DNA of 64,000 nucleotides from Xiphias gladius (GCF_016859285.1 NC_053416.1:16510501-16574500), one strand, 5' to 3'. Counted from the stretch's first letter, positions 24,481-48,968 are shown. Notes: generated from the letters alone by a model not told the origin. Made by a program: numbers and translations.

Positions 24481-25599
24481 TCTTTTCACGACCAGCAGCT
24501 GGTTTCCCCGTCAAGGAAAGTTGGAAAAAATTCAGACTGAATGCGCGCAAAAGCCCTTTGCGCGCAGACAGCAACCCAAGGTGACCCATTTGGCACAGTT
24601 AAAATAACCAAGCCGAGGTAAAAGCGAGGGAACTGTCAAAAACATTTAAGCTGAAATATCTTGAAATTGCAAATCCCTTTATGTGGAGGGACGCTGCCGA
24701 TGTGGGTTAGTCGTACAAAGGAGGTGGTTAAGTTGGAGAGGCTTTGGAAACGGACACGTGGCTTCTCAATGAGAGCTCTTTTGGACCCGCGTGGCTTGCT
24801 GTGGCACTGCACATTCAACTACTTTAAACTTATCCCGCTTAATAAATGCGTGTAGTAAACCTAACATGTTAACCTACCAACTTTAAAGAAATAGTTTGTA
24901 AACTTTTAAACACTTTAGCACGTTTATAACGTGTTTGTTTTCTAATTTTTAAAGGACAAGTGCCTGCTGCTCCAGGCTTCCAACCTCGCCTGTACATGTA
25001 GAGTACTGGGTTATCGTTGGAAAGGGGCAGACTATTTTCACTTATCAAGATGATATTTTTAATAAGCATGTAATGGTTTAATGCACTTTTAACTTCACAT
25101 TTCTTGACTTTTTGATGTGTGGTGGCGTTTTTATTTTTCGTGCAGCTGTTTTTCGCAGATAAATAGTCTATCGGAAGGAAATAATTTACTGATATAAATA
25201 CAGAAATCTGAGCCTGTTTGTGTGATTTGAAAATGAAAAAGTTTTAATTTTGCATCCGCACTGGGAAGTTAGCTAAATATAATATCCATGGTCTGTATAA
25301 CAGGTATAATCTTCTATATTTTGGTACAGCTTCATCCCAACAACTCGACCTGCATGACGGACTGGAAACCGTTTCGGTTGCTCTCTATGGTTTTTGTTTT
25401 GTTTTGATGACTGCGGTTAAAATGGGAGAAATGGAACAGCAACACGGCTCATTATGGAGCTGTTAGTGGTGACGGCCCTGCTCAAGTGGCAGGGAAGGAA
25501 ACCGCTCGTCATTGCCCTGAACTGCGACTGTTTTCTGCTGCAACATTTGAACCCATTCAGCAGCATATAATCTGTTTAACAGCTAATCAGTAATGTAAA

Positions 25600-25930
25600 A
25601 TGAAGGACTGGCACGCAGCTTCACTTCTCCCCAGTCCCCCTCCTCTAAATGAATATTCAACGCGCGCACCGCGCTCTGCTTGCCTTTTTTTCAGCGTGCT
25701 GTGAATACGCCTTTTTAATTCTAGGCCCATGCACAAGCAGTGTCAGAGGTCGAGAAATAATGAACTGCGTAGGCATGGAAGTGACCTCCGCAAGCGCCGA
25801 GGCTGGTCCAAGGTTCTGCTGCTTCTGAATGGGACTCTGCTCAAAAAATATCACATGCAACGCTTGGACAAAATTATAGTGGGCTTTTTCTAGAATGACG
25901 ACTGTCACCTGCGGTCAGTCCACATGTCAG
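25600..25930. promoter_or_regulatory. Candidate conserved non-coding element, gsx1-arhgap31 interval
   Basis: CpG-containing, balanced block (cgcgcgcaccgcgc near 25660, then taggcccatgcacaagc). No exon structure is visible. Position and composition suggest regulatory DNA but do not show it. Confidence 0.25.
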
Positions 25931-26494
25931 CAGGGCTCAGCTGGGAACAAGAGACCTGCCTGTTCACTGAGATATATGTTGGAAGCGACGAAGCAGAAGC
26001 TGATCTCTTATATTTTAACTTTCAGGTAAAAAAACAAAAACAAAACTCAATTCAATTTCATTTAAAATAGAGATATGTAATATAAATTAAACGAAGATAT
26101 AGAGTTATTTCTTGCACCATATCGTCCAGTGGTCTATTGGTTGTTTAAAACAAGCAGTCGTTGTGCATCGTGACTTGTGCTTCCTACTGTGTGTAGCCTA
26201 ACCACTGTGCTGTTGTGCAGCCCTTCTGTACTGAAGGAGACAGCAGACATTTGATTTACAGGCCTGCAGCTGACTCCCTCTGCTCCGTGGCACGTGAATG
26301 GACTCCGACGCGGATTTGCGGCGTGGAAGCATGCGGTGTAAAGCAAAAAATTATTCTGAAATGGACGACCGAGGGGCGAGTGCAAGTTCTCTCGGTGAAG
26401 GGGAGCTACGCGCACGCACCCCGCGCGCACGAGCCACGCGTACACGCACACAAACACATAGACGCGACACAACCCGGAGCGTGGTACACAGAGC

Positions 26495-26507
26495 GGGGGG
26501 GGGGGGG
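26495..26507. repeat. G homopolymer in CpG-rich patch
   Basis: Thirteen consecutive G residues. The flanks are rich in CG dinucleotides and in ACGC/CACA repeats. It is prone to sequencing-length error. Confidence 0.85.
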
Positions 26508-28246
26508 TTGCTTTCGCCTGCAGGTAAAGACAGGTTCACTTTCGGCCTCAGCGTGTGTAGAGTAGCTGGTGTACTTCATGCACCTGACTGTTTTTCAGCA
26601 GGTGTGTGTATGTTTGTCCCGCAGTGTAGTGGCTCGTTCAGATCCTGCAGTGTGGAGCTGGAGCGTCATCTGGTGGCAGAGACCAGAGCTCGTTGATCTA
26701 CAAGGAGCTGCGCAGCCATGCTTTGTAGGATTTCGATTGAAGAAAGCACTGCCTGTTTTATTAAAGACAGAAATAATATTTTTAATACTTAAGCTTACAG
26801 TATTATTTTTTGAATAGTAAAATATGCCACGCAATGGCAAAAAGCAGCCATGCTGCTATAGGTCCCAAACACAACACATGCAACTGGGTGCAGAATCATA
26901 TCTGAGCTCCAAAGGGCCCCATCCCTCTCGAGGGGCCCCTCTACTGCTCGTCATTCACACAGCAGCAGCACAGCCTCCTTTATCTCGCCCCTCTCAGAGA
27001 ACTGCTTTCTGAAGGACTGTAGGAAGGTTTTGAGATTCTCTGCACACTGAAGAAAAATAGCGAGTACTTTGATCAAGTATCTTAAATACCTCAGTTGTTA
27101 GTCAGGTTATCAACAGCTGGACTAACCAACAGACAGTCACTCAGGCCATTACTAAAATTAGACAGCAAACTGCATACTAGTAGGAAAAATTATATTCAGG
27201 AATGCTACCTTGGCAACATCTTTCAATATGCATAACGTGTGTGACTATATTTCCATATGAGGAAAATGAATAACCTGGGTTTTGTCTATTCTATGGTATG
27301 TTCCCCAAAATGACCAAAAGGGCTCTTCACTTTGGAAACACGCTGTAATCAGTAAAGAAGCTCCTATTTAATGGGATAGTCGGTGAACAATCACAGCAGT
27401 TTTCTCAGCACTCTGAGTACTATAATCTATAACTCTGACCACCAGGTAATTTGGCGTCGGTGTAATTTTAATTTGGAACATCAAATGACACTGATGATGC
27501 CTGGTATCCATGTTGTAATGATTGTTATCAGGTCCTTACTGTTTCTGGTCATGTATGAACCCTGGCATACATCTGTTTGTCAAATTGGAAACCTTTAGTA
27601 ACATTAAAAAAAATAACATCTCTTTTTCAACTAGTGAGTTGCATTTCACCATTTAGTGAGAATATCATTGCTTGACATTGTATGTTTTAATGAAATCGAT
27701 ATGTTAACAGAACCAATGATTTTCATACGTTTTTATTCTCATAACTTCTTGTTGTAACAAAACTCAAGTGTCTTCTGTACATTACTTCAGGTGCCATCGA
27801 CAGACAATTAGGGTGAAACTCTTGTCTCAAAATTCTCAATGTATGTGTTTTTCCTGGGAATACACGGCGTTCAACCATTTTCACTATCAACAAGTATACA
27901 AAAGTTACAAAATAAAAATAAAAAAAACACTCAAATCTCCATTAACATCCAAACATTTTTTGATTAACAGTGTAATCATTCATCCAATCCATCCAAACTA
28001 CAGTATAAAACACATTGCATCTTCAACAGCATCCAAATCGACTTTAAAAAATACTGTAACCTCCTCTAACATCCAAATGATGTTACATGCATGGGTGCTC
28101 ACCCGAAAACAGCACAAAAGGTAATCATATCAGAAGCAAAGACGACAAAAAAAAAACGGGAGATACCATCGTCTGACTTTGACTCAAAGCACCATCAAGG
28201 TCCAAACACATTGAATACAGTCAGTATGCACAAAGTCAGTCTCCAG

Positions 28247-28252
28247 TTTATT
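28247..28252 (-). terminator. arhgap31: Candidate distal poly(A) signal of arhgap31
   Basis: AATAAA on the minus strand, about 1.8 kb after the stop codon. It is one of two plausible sites; no transcript evidence is available. Confidence 0.25.
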
Positions 28253-28754
28253 GTCAGACAAGCAGCTCCGGGATTTTACCTTTGACAACATCACAGACAC
28301 TCTTTTTTTTCTATTTTATACAATGCTGGTTTATCATTATTGTCAAAAACCAAACCACAAATAAAAAACTGCCATACAGAACTAAGTAATTACAGAAAAT
28401 AAAGAGACACATTAAAGTCCTTCTGTGAGTAAATACCATTAATTAAGCTTCTGATGTATTTAAATCAGAAAAAGGAATTTCCTTTTAAATATTAGTTAAA
28501 AAAAAATACATTGACATCAGCTTATCACAGAGCCAATACCTACATACAGTATAAGGCGTCATAGGTATCAAGTTTGCTTTAGTAATTGGGATAAATAAAC
28601 AAATCTTCTTCTCCATGATCAAATGCACAGCTGTTAAACTGTTTAACAGTTTAATTGCATTTCTTCAGTTTTTTCTTTTTTGCTCACCTTTACTGTACAC
28701 TTCCTGTATTCAGAGACTTCATGTTCAGGGATAAATTCAGTTCAGAGAGGAATA

Positions 28755-28760
28755 TTTATT
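28755..28760 (-). terminator. arhgap31: Candidate proximal poly(A) signal of arhgap31
   Basis: AATAAA on the minus strand, about 1.3 kb after the stop codon. Use of this site would place the transposon at 29059-29621 inside the 3' UTR. Confidence 0.3.
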
Positions 28761-29058
28761 GGTTGTGATCAGATACAGTATAAACTTTGGCTGCTGATAG
28801 GAGCTACATTAAATAATACAAAATGGAGGAAGAAAAGGGTGCATGTTTAAACAACAAATCTTCACGAATTTGAAAAACATGTAGGTTTAGTTGAAAGCCT
28901 GAATTTAAGCTTTTAAGCTCACATTTCTAGTTTTTTTCTGGAGATTTCAGCTGCATCTCACAGCCATCCTCAGTGAATGGAGCTTGCTCAGTGATCTGTC
29001 TCCAGGACAGCTGAGTAACCTCCGTCCGCTGGGAAAACATATGAGATGTGGTTGAAGC

Positions 29059-29621
29059 CAGTGGTGGAAAGTAACTAAGCAGATTTACTCAAGAACTGTT
29101 AATAAATAAATTGTGAGGTACTTGTACTTTACTTGAGTAATTCCATTTCATGTTACTTTATACTTCAACTCCACTACATTTGTTTGACATATAATGACTG
29201 GTTACTTTACAGATTAAGGTTTTACATCAGAGATGAGAGAAAAGCCCAAAAAATATGAATACTAATTGTTGTAGTAGAACTTTGTTTTTTCTTCTTTCCT
29301 ACCCCATTAATCATTTCACAAACCCTCAGATTTATACTGTTACCCTTCTGAGAGGCCTGCTCCCTAGATTGGAAACCCCTGGACTAAACTACTTACATGT
29401 ATGTTAAGTAGTTAAAACTCGCTCCACCTCGATGAGCTACAACAGTAAAATGCTGCTACATCCGAATCTACAACCAATAATGTATGAGTCACAGAGGACA
29501 TTTTACTGCAGAACAGTACATTTTGCTTATAATACTCCTGTACTTTTACTTGTAATGGAGTACTTTTACATCGCCGTATTGGTACTTTTACTTAAGTATG
29601 TGAGTACTTCTTCCACCACTG
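29059..29621. mobile_element. Non-autonomous DNA transposon (MITE, hAT-like) with inverted termini
   Basis: The left end reads cagtggtggaaagtaacta; the right end, read on the other strand, is cagtggtggaagaagtact. The interior is full of the fish-repeat phrase gtacttttacttaagta and its inverse. The flanks gttgaagc (29051-29058) and attgaaac (29622-29629) match at 6 of 8 positions, fitting an aged 8-bp target duplication as made by hAT elements. It is 563 bp long with no transposase frame. I recognise it as a very common teleost interspersed repeat. It lies about 430 bases past the arhgap31 stop codon. Confidence 0.85.
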
Positions 29622-30048
29622 ATTGAAACCTCTGGAAATAGCTAGTAAGTGGGTTGTGTTTAAGATTTTTTTTTTTTGTCAAGCTGCTGTTTCCTAGGTG
29701 TTTTTTTTAAAGTACTTTTTCCTGATAATTTAGAGAACAAACAATTACTCTACTAATCAAGAACACAATCAGCAGTTAAATGGATAATGACGAAAATCAT
29801 TAGTTGCTTAAATGGCTCTCACTTACACCATGGCTTCCCCAAGTCTTTCTCAAATACTTCATGACTTTTGCAAAAGGAATCAGTATTTTAACTATTAACT
29901 TTATCCCACAAGAGAAGCTTGAATCATAGCAAACAAAACCCCGTAATTTACAGGTTATCACTTTCCTTTCAGTTTCAACAATAAGTTTCCTTATATACTG
30001 TATATATTTACAGACACTCAGTCTCATAACCACTGACTGCACCTTCAG

Positions 30049-41176
<11,128 letters not shown>

Positions 41177-41572
41177 GTGGCTCCAGTTAGTAGTCCAGAT
41201 GATTAAAACAAAAAGATCCTTGAAAGCGCAGCGATCGATCCATATGACCCCAAGAAAAAGGCTGAGTTTGTAGGTCAAAAAGCAGCCACATAGAAAATCC
41301 CAGTAATCAGCTCCCAAAACTCTGCATCCGCTCACATTCTGACTAACCACACTGTTGGAGGCTGAGAGCAGAAGTGACGTCACATTTTAAACTTTAAGTC
41401 CTTCAGATTGTCATTATTTCAAGTGATGATAAGAGAAAAAGACATGGTGTGACTGTTGCTTGGTTGGGACGTGGCAGTCCGCTGCTTTATCTCTGAAGGA
41501 TTTGCAGAAACAGCATTAGAATCGGTTGGTTTCCTGTTGTTTTTTTACCCCCAGCCAGTCTCTCTCTGCTCC

Positions 41573-41581
41573 TTTTTTATC
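41573..41581 (-). promoter_or_regulatory. arhgap31: Possible TATA-like element of arhgap31
   Basis: The minus strand reads gagataaaaaagg about 400 bases before the ATG, followed by purine-rich GAGAGAGAC sequence. It could place a start site near 41545. This is weak evidence; the true promoter may lie further upstream. Confidence 0.2.
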
Positions 41582-43660
41582 TCCTCCTCTTTTCCTTCAT
41601 TCCACACAGTCTCCCCTTTTCACTGGTTTCTCTGTGGCTGAGGAGGCATACAAGTATCAAGAGAGGCAAATCCCCTCAGGAACATTAGGTTTTTTTAAAT
41701 TCTGATTTCCCTTTAAGATTTTTCAGATATTCTATGTTTAGAGATGGATTCGTGGCAGTGGTGTGGCAGGGATTTTTGAAATGTTTAGACTGCGTAAAGG
41801 GGAGGGAAGTGAAGTGAGGGGAGGAGAACAGCTGACTTCTGTTTCTCTCCTGGTTTAGGAATTACTGACCTCTTTTATCCCTTTTTTTCATGTGCCCAAA
41901 CTCGGAGCTAACGGGAAAGCTGCTCTCTGCCTTCCTGAATGCTTCCAATGTATACAATTTCCTGTGCAAAGAGCCCAAGGCTCAAAAACAAAAACAGACG
42001 GGTTCTGAAGGAAGAGGGAAGTGGGAGGTGACCGAAGTGAGGGCCTGAAGGGCACAGATGGGAAATGGGGGGAACTGGGGGGGTAAGGGTGAGGAGATGG
42101 ACAACACATGGTTCTTGTTACTAACTGCTATGCATGTTTTTTTTCCCTTTTAAAACTGGAGTGCAACTTTACCGCAAACACATAATTAATGAATGCATTA
42201 AATGTATAGCATAGATGTCAATTTTTTTGTAAAGTAAATAATGTTTTCCTCCAGTACTCCAAGTATCTTTGTTGCTTCCTGTTTGAGTAAATGTAATCCA
42301 ATTGAGTGCACTGCCTGAGAGGGATCATGTAAAACTCCCTGGGTACTGATTATATATTCCTCAAATTTGTAGCCTTTCAACAGTTTCACGTGGAAAATGA
42401 AAGACTTTAAATCCCAAATTCCATAAACTGCGGTCTGCAAATTTCCACCTGTAAAATACTGAACTTTCCCTGAGGTGATATTTTAAGACTTAATCACTAA
42501 TATCAGTATATCTAGCCCTGCTGGACCACTGTCAAACCACCACTGACCGCAGTAATTTACTGGGTTTAACCAATTGGATTTTAACACCACAACTGAAGAC
42601 GGAAAAACAACTGTATGCAGCCATCAAAAAACATGTCAAATTATACATTTCTGTTGCATAACTGGTTGGGTTTTGGACAACAACAGATTCTGACTTACAA
42701 ATGTGAAGCAGTACTAAAATAGGTTGATTATTTGCCAACTGGCAAACTACAATTGTTGATGGAATGAAATTTCAAAAACACTTCCTGGCTTCATAATCGG
42801 CCTTTCCACAGACCAAAATATGGTTACCTTCAACAGGTGAAAAGCAGGTGCCAGTGGATTTTGATGCTTCTGTTCTTATAGAAAGCCTCCAATGCATCAT
42901 TAAAAATGTCAAAGTTACAAACTCAAATGATGCACAATTGGCTTAACATAATAAAAACTGAAATAGCAGATTTTTTGGCCAATTTAGGGCAGTGGAAAAG
43001 AGCGGTAAACACAACACTGACATATCATCACCTTTTAAGTTGATGTGGTGAATTTATTAGCAAACAGTTGCCTATTCGCATATCCAGCAGTTACGGAGCA
43101 ACATAATCATTTGTTTGGAGTCCATTTGATTAATTAATTCCAACATTCACTCTCTTTTAGCTCTCTCTCTTTTAGCTCTGCTTTGGTCCTCACCCATGTA
43201 TAAGGGAAATATCTTACTCTTTAGCTAAACACTCCGCTATGTTCACCAACATGTCGCTAACTGTCTTTGTTGGCTGTTTAATGCTTGGCAAGTAGGGTAC
43301 AGTAGGTTTATCAAAGATGTTTTTTTGCCAAAAACAGCTGTCTGCTGCTGCCAAAAACAATGCTGTTGAGAGCCGTTTGAGTGAACCAAAACAGTAAGGT
43401 TGCAGGCCGGAAAACCAAAACAATGAGCTGACAGACGCTGAAGCTATCAATAGAGCTGAGGAAAACTGCAGCGTTGGGGTGATTTTTCATGGATTCTTCA
43501 CTACAAGTGACCCTTTTCAGATATAAGTAATCATATGATCCTTTGTTCATATAAAAATATTCATTCATTATAGCAGCTTTAATTGTGTTGGTTAAGTATT
43601 CTAGTTAAGGGTTTTTTTTTTCTTTCTTTGACAAAAAATGTTTTCTGCTTGAAGATTAGG

Positions 43661-43838
43661 CACAGCATCCATCCATTGCTCTATCTGCTTATTCCTACAC
43701 AAAGGAATAGCAACAGACACAAAATACCCGGTTCGCCTGACCTGCATGTGTTTGAGCTGTGGGAGAAAACTGGAGCACCTATAGAATGGACCCTGGATCC
43801 TGTTGCTGTACAGTGGCACCACCGAGCTGCTGGGCTGC
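43661..43838 (+). repeat. Decayed copy of a widespread fish interspersed repeat
   Basis: Characteristic phrases appear in the usual order: catccatccattgctctatc-tgcttattcc, then cctgcatgtgtttgagctgt-gggagaaaactggagcacc, then tggatcctgttgctgtacag-tggcaccaccgagctgc. In intact copies these phrases are separated by a longer middle section, which is deleted here. I know the repeat from many fish genomes but do not assign its class with certainty. Confidence 0.6.
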
Positions 43839-46800
43839 TCTGAAATACTGCAATGACATTGTCAGGAACGACTGGTTAATCAGTTATAAAAAATATCTTA
43901 CTTTCCATCCAACAGCTAAATCTTTTAATAACATGTGAATTCACCTAACGAATTGGGACACGTAGACTAAGTCTGGATTTTATATTTAATCCAAAGATCT
44001 GAGGCATTGATTTTGCATAAAATATTGCTTTCTTTGCTGTTGTAAATAAAGATATGAACATCACCCTGGTGAATTCTTATACTATTGCATACAAAGGTTA
44101 CTATATTTACAAGAAGGAACAATATAGTACACATCATACACACCACCGGCACTCTTTAAAAACAGAAGTGTTTTGACTTGCAGAGTTGATATATTTCTGT
44201 GCTAAAAATGTTTTGTGAATGTCACATGTGAGCTGGATGACCAGGCATGGCTTCAACAAGACAAAGCTTTCTTTCTGCACCATAGGAAGAGGAGATGACA
44301 TCATTCTGTCTATCCCGCTCTTTCTTTGCACACTTGTTAAAAAAAAAAAAAAATCTGTCTATGTTGAGAAGACATTTCATTGTACCTAAATAAAAATGGG
44401 TTATTCTTGTCCATATTTTTAGTACATGTCCCCGGGAGTGCCACAATGTCTTCGTAGATCTGCAGCATAATTTAGCATCTGCTAATGTAAGCGAGTGGAA
44501 ATGATGCGATGAGGCAAATCCTCCACCTTATATAAAAATGTTGTTGATTTGAAGGTGAAGATAATACACTTAAAGTTTGTGTTACTCATGGACAGCGGAA
44601 GTGTCTAATCAAAATTTGTGAATATGAACAACTCTACTCCAATATGGAAATCAGAAAAACTCATTCAAATGTAAAATTCACACTTTAAAGAAAATAAATT
44701 CAGTGTACATTGATGGATAATGCACAGCTTCACTGTGCTGGCACATCAGTAATAAAGTTAGATGCAAGTGGATTTTATTACATTTTGGCTCATCTTTACT
44801 TAGATGCACAAAAAAACATGGAATCAAATTTTAGACCCAAAAACTTTGATATAATTACTTCAACAAATAACTTGTGTGAAACTGTCAACAACAAAATGTT
44901 TGCCCGAGCCTCAAGTAGCCCCGCCTGAAATCTTGAGAGAAATTTGTGGGCTGGCACTGTGACACTGCACATGATGTGATTATAGTGTGACTCCAAATAA
45001 ATAAACCTGAACCATTATACAAAGAAAACATGGTGAAAAATCAGCTGTAAAAGGGACACCACTTACCCTCAGCAGGATATTTGGCCTAGTCATGTTTGGG
45101 ATGCCATAACCTACATTCACACCCTGTATCTCTCCTATCAACAACAATGTGTCACAGAGGGACTGAACTGCTTTTAATGGGAATGTGAGGAGCTAATTTC
45201 ATTCAACAAGTACGTTTTCAACGTAATCCAAGCTCTCTTAAAATTGTATCACCTCTGAAACTGGCAACATACATTAACTGTGTGTTCACTTTTAAAATCC
45301 TGGAGAACAAATTATGACAGTAACCATTAATTCAAAACACATTTTTTTTATTCTTGTTTTCCTGTGGTCAAAATAAAGTTCAATCAGGATACAACTTGCC
45401 TGATTTTTTGATTTTTCATTTATGTATGTTTTTTTATTTTTTCAAAATCTGCTGTCAACAAATGTAAGATATTTGTTGTTTTCCTTTATGTGGTCCATGC
45501 TGTTTGTAACATCTTCCCAAACTTCAACCAAACAAGACTTAATCATTTTGTCACCATGATGCATTGAGGCTAACTTCTGTGGAAATTGCCAGGCAATAAA
45601 AGCAAGCTTTCTGTAATAAACAAGGAAAGGAGACCACAGTCAAGATGTTTTTCCAATAGTGGGTTGTGCTCTCAAGGCCCCCCACTGGTCATATCCATGC
45701 ACTGCAGGCTGTTACTGTCTTGGTGCGACTGTGTCTGTTATACAACATGCTGCTGTCATACAGTAACCAAAATTACATAAAATATTAGTAATACAGTGAA
45801 TAATTTATGGAATTCTAAATAAGCAGGGAGAAGCTTTTTAGAGGGGGTTCATTTTATCCCCAAACCATCCATAGGAAGGGATCAGGCAGGTGGGGCAGGG
45901 AGCTGTGGTCAAGATCTGGTTTTCAGATCAAGGGATGACCAGGAGAGTACCCGTGGACGTGTACGGAGTAATGCAAAATCACACGTAGGGCTGCTGATGA
46001 GATGAATCAAGTGTGGTTTGAATTAGGATTATCAAATATTAGAGTGAGGAACCTATAACATGATACAAGCACCTGGATAAATCATAGAATAAAAAACAAA
46101 TATTTTATTGTTTATTGTATTTATTATAACCAATATATCCCAAACAGATATACTACCAATTGCTACAACAAAAACAGGCTTAATTCCCTCAAAGATAAAA
46201 AGGATTGAATTGTCCAAATTACAGTATCTGTCACCCTCACTGATATTTAGAACTACCTGTCAAGTTACTTTTGCACTTACGACTGACACAAATAAAACAA
46301 ATGCTGTTTCTTATCAGGTAATCCAAAATTGTGGTGCCAAAACTGTAAAAGATATCCCTGGAACACATAAAATGATGAGACACTTCCTAAGAAAAAATAC
46401 TATTTATTAAACGTGTTCTAATGAGAAAATACTCTTATTAGAATTTAAATGCATACTCCTCTCCTCTGTCATCATCGTTCTCCCTTCAACACAAACGAAA
46501 CATAACACATCATCCAAAGTCAACACAGACATTCGAAATGACTCTACCAAATGACATTCTCAAAAAGTTAATGTGGCAAGAATTTAATTCAATAATTCAT
46601 ATAAATTACAAATTCAAATAAAAAAAATGTCGAAGTGTTTGACGCTACAACACTACAACAAATTTTTGTTTTTATGTTTTATAAAAGAAGTTGTAGTTTA
46701 ACTTGTGCACTTAGAATATTTTCACATACAAAAGTTTTAAACCCAACAAGTAGAAAACAAAACATTCAGTCAGGAGTGGAGAGATGACCATGAAATTAAC

Positions 46801-47134
46801 AGATGGTCAGGCCACAAACAACATAGCAATAGAAAACTTTTATTCTGGTAATTGAAATGTATAACAATGCTAAGAGCTTCATAATGGCTATAGCATACTG
46901 CAGATTTATGAAGAGTAGTTCAGTTCATCAACCGAGCAACAATTCACCCACACACAAACAGAAAATGTTGTAATTTAGAGCAACCTGTAGTTATTATGAA
47001 GCTCTAGTCTAAAAGTAATGAATATGAAAATACCATGAGTGGCTCATGTGTACTGTAACCATTTTTGACAGTATAGTTGGTAATATTGCTCAGTCTTGAA
47101 AGAAGTAGGATCAGATGATCTGATCAGATATTAT

Positions 47135-47202
<68 letters not shown>
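47135..47202. repeat. (TA)n microsatellite
   Basis: About 68 bases of alternating T and A, interrupted once by a C. Confidence 0.95.
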
Positions 47203-47207
<5 letters not shown>

Positions 47208-47832
47208 AATTTGATATGAGTTTATCAGACACCCATTACTAAGCAGCATGCAATGATCAAAGTATAAGTATGCAGGTTTTTTTCAACTAAAATTTCTTTA
47301 CATTCAATAATAGTAAGAAAAATTTACATTGATGGTCTCAAAAGACTACAATTATAATTTAAAAATGTTAAACTAATAAATAAAAATCCACCAACCATTA
47401 ATTTTTTGCGTACAAATCAAGAATGTAAGGCCTAATATATATTTTTAAAAATGCATGCAGTATAAGAAATCATCCTATCATTATGGCTCACAAAACCAAT
47501 TCCTCAAGACAAAGAAACATGTTCATCCAAAATTGTCAAAGTTCTCAAGGTCTCACAATGAGGCCAGTTGGCCCAAGACAGCCCAAGTCTTTTTCAGTAA
47601 TGCTAAAAATAGAAATAATAATTTATGTTTATTTTAGACCAGAGATTTAAGAGCAGAAATAATTTTAACCTTATAATAGACCTTCTTCACAGCAGACATT
47701 TTGTCATGTCATACCAGGAAATGCATGTGTAATAAATAACATTAACAATGCATTTCATGTGAGCCAGTTACAGGTTTGTGTCCTGAGTATTTCCTGCTGT
47801 GACAAGTAAAAATGTCTGCTGTGAATTTCGCC

Positions 47833-47835
<3 letters not shown>

Positions 47836-47869
<34 letters not shown>
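47836..47869. repeat. (TA)n microsatellite
   Basis: About 30 bases of alternating A and T. Confidence 0.9.
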
Positions 47870-47870
<1 letters not shown>

Positions 47871-48950
47871 ACATATTTCAATTGAATATGACTTAATATG
47901 ATCAGCCTTCCACATATTATTATTGCTTTTCAGTGGTCCTTGAGTTTTCTTTCTCAAAAGGTCATCTGTTGTCTGCTGAAGGACTGATGCAAAACTAAAG
48001 TATTTATGTTTACATTTTTTTAATAACTTACTTTATGATAATGAACAGTAATATTACCAGCAAGTTTTAGATGAGGAAGACCTCAGATATCTAGCATTAA
48101 GATTTCTTGGATATCACTGACATGTTCACTTTATTTTCTGTGAACACCAGAAATTTTTGATTTGAATGAAGAAGATAATTTAGACCTAATTTACATAAAT
48201 TCATAGTTTTTGTTTTTATTTGGACATTAAGGATTCTTTTCGCTATTCTAAACAAGCCTCATTACATTGGTGTGCTTCAACACTGTAAAACAATAAATCA
48301 TGGCAAGTCTAAGTGGGATGATTACTCTTTATAGGTACTATATTAGGCTATTGCTCTGTTGCTGTTAGTTTGTTTTGTCTTTCTGCCATCTACTTGTCAA
48401 AAATCAATTAATACAGCTTTAATGCAAAAATATTTTTGTGAACTGATTCAGTGTTCGCTTTACATCAGATTAAACACTGTCTACAGTTTGTCATGAACAT
48501 GTCAGTTTCAATAAAACATTCCTACTAAGCTACTAATCAAACATTGCATTGCCTTGAACAGTCAAAGCAGCCTTGAATCAAACCTAATCATTAACTTACT
48601 CTCAGAGGCTCTGCACACCTACACTGGTGTTATGTTGTCTGGCGTATAAGTTCTCTGCTCAGGCAAAAAAAGTGACAACACCTGTGTCTGTAGGGACTTT
48701 AGGAGGTCTGTGTATCCACAGAATGAAGCACACAAAATACACACTGTCCATGTGCAAGGAGATTTTACACACAAAATATCAGCATGCTTTACGCTGTAAT
48801 TTATCATGCGGGCAAATAATAAGGCATATGCATAAATTAATCAAAGTCTGACAGCTGGATGTTTTGGCAATATATTAATAGGGATCCTTATGACCAACCT
48901 CTCTATTTGATTGAAACCAACCACTCCTTGAAAGAAAAATAAAACTGTTT

Positions 48951-48968
48951 TATTTGTTTATTTATTTA
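48951..48968 (-). terminator. b4galt4: b4galt4 poly(A) signal cluster
   Basis: The minus strand carries overlapping AATAAA-type hexamers (taaataaataaacaaataaa) about 270 bases after the stop codon, implying a short 3' UTR. Confidence 0.55.

Larger units (their letters stand above)
22370..28240. other. gsx1-arhgap31 intergenic interval
   Basis: This tail-to-tail interval contains no recognisable gene. It holds the candidate regulatory blocks listed separately, a CpG-rich patch around 26280-26520 ending in a 13-base G-run, and AT-rich DNA from 27 kb onward with scattered catccaaa motifs (about 27945-28080). Relative to the human genome, a ParaHox-linked gene here meets a 3q13-type gene set, so the interval contains an ancestral rearrangement junction. 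The open frames at 26215-26696 are CpG-rich chance frames. Confidence 0.5.
41640..48930. other. arhgap31-b4galt4 intergenic interval
   Basis: About 7 kb upstream of arhgap31 and downstream of b4galt4, mostly AT-rich with no recognised gene. It contains a decayed fish repeat (43661-43838), two (TA)n microsatellites (47135 and 47836), and a possible splice-bounded 5' exon near 45067 (see findings). Open frames such as 46108-46410 and 42198-42440 have no domain. Confidence 0.5.

Noticed and set aside
26215-26696. Overlapping 116- and 132-codon frames in a CpG-rich patch
   Set aside because: Arg/Ala/His-rich composition is created by CG and CA repeats, and there is no domain or splice pattern.
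28620-28655. Near-palindrome taaactgtttaacagttta
   Set aside because: Short, AT-rich and imperfect at the centre; expected by chance in AT-rich flanks.
41177-41383. N-terminal extension of arhgap31 in the open frame before MKNKG
   Set aside because: The extra residues have no counterpart that I know in the family and look like leader sequence read in frame by chance.
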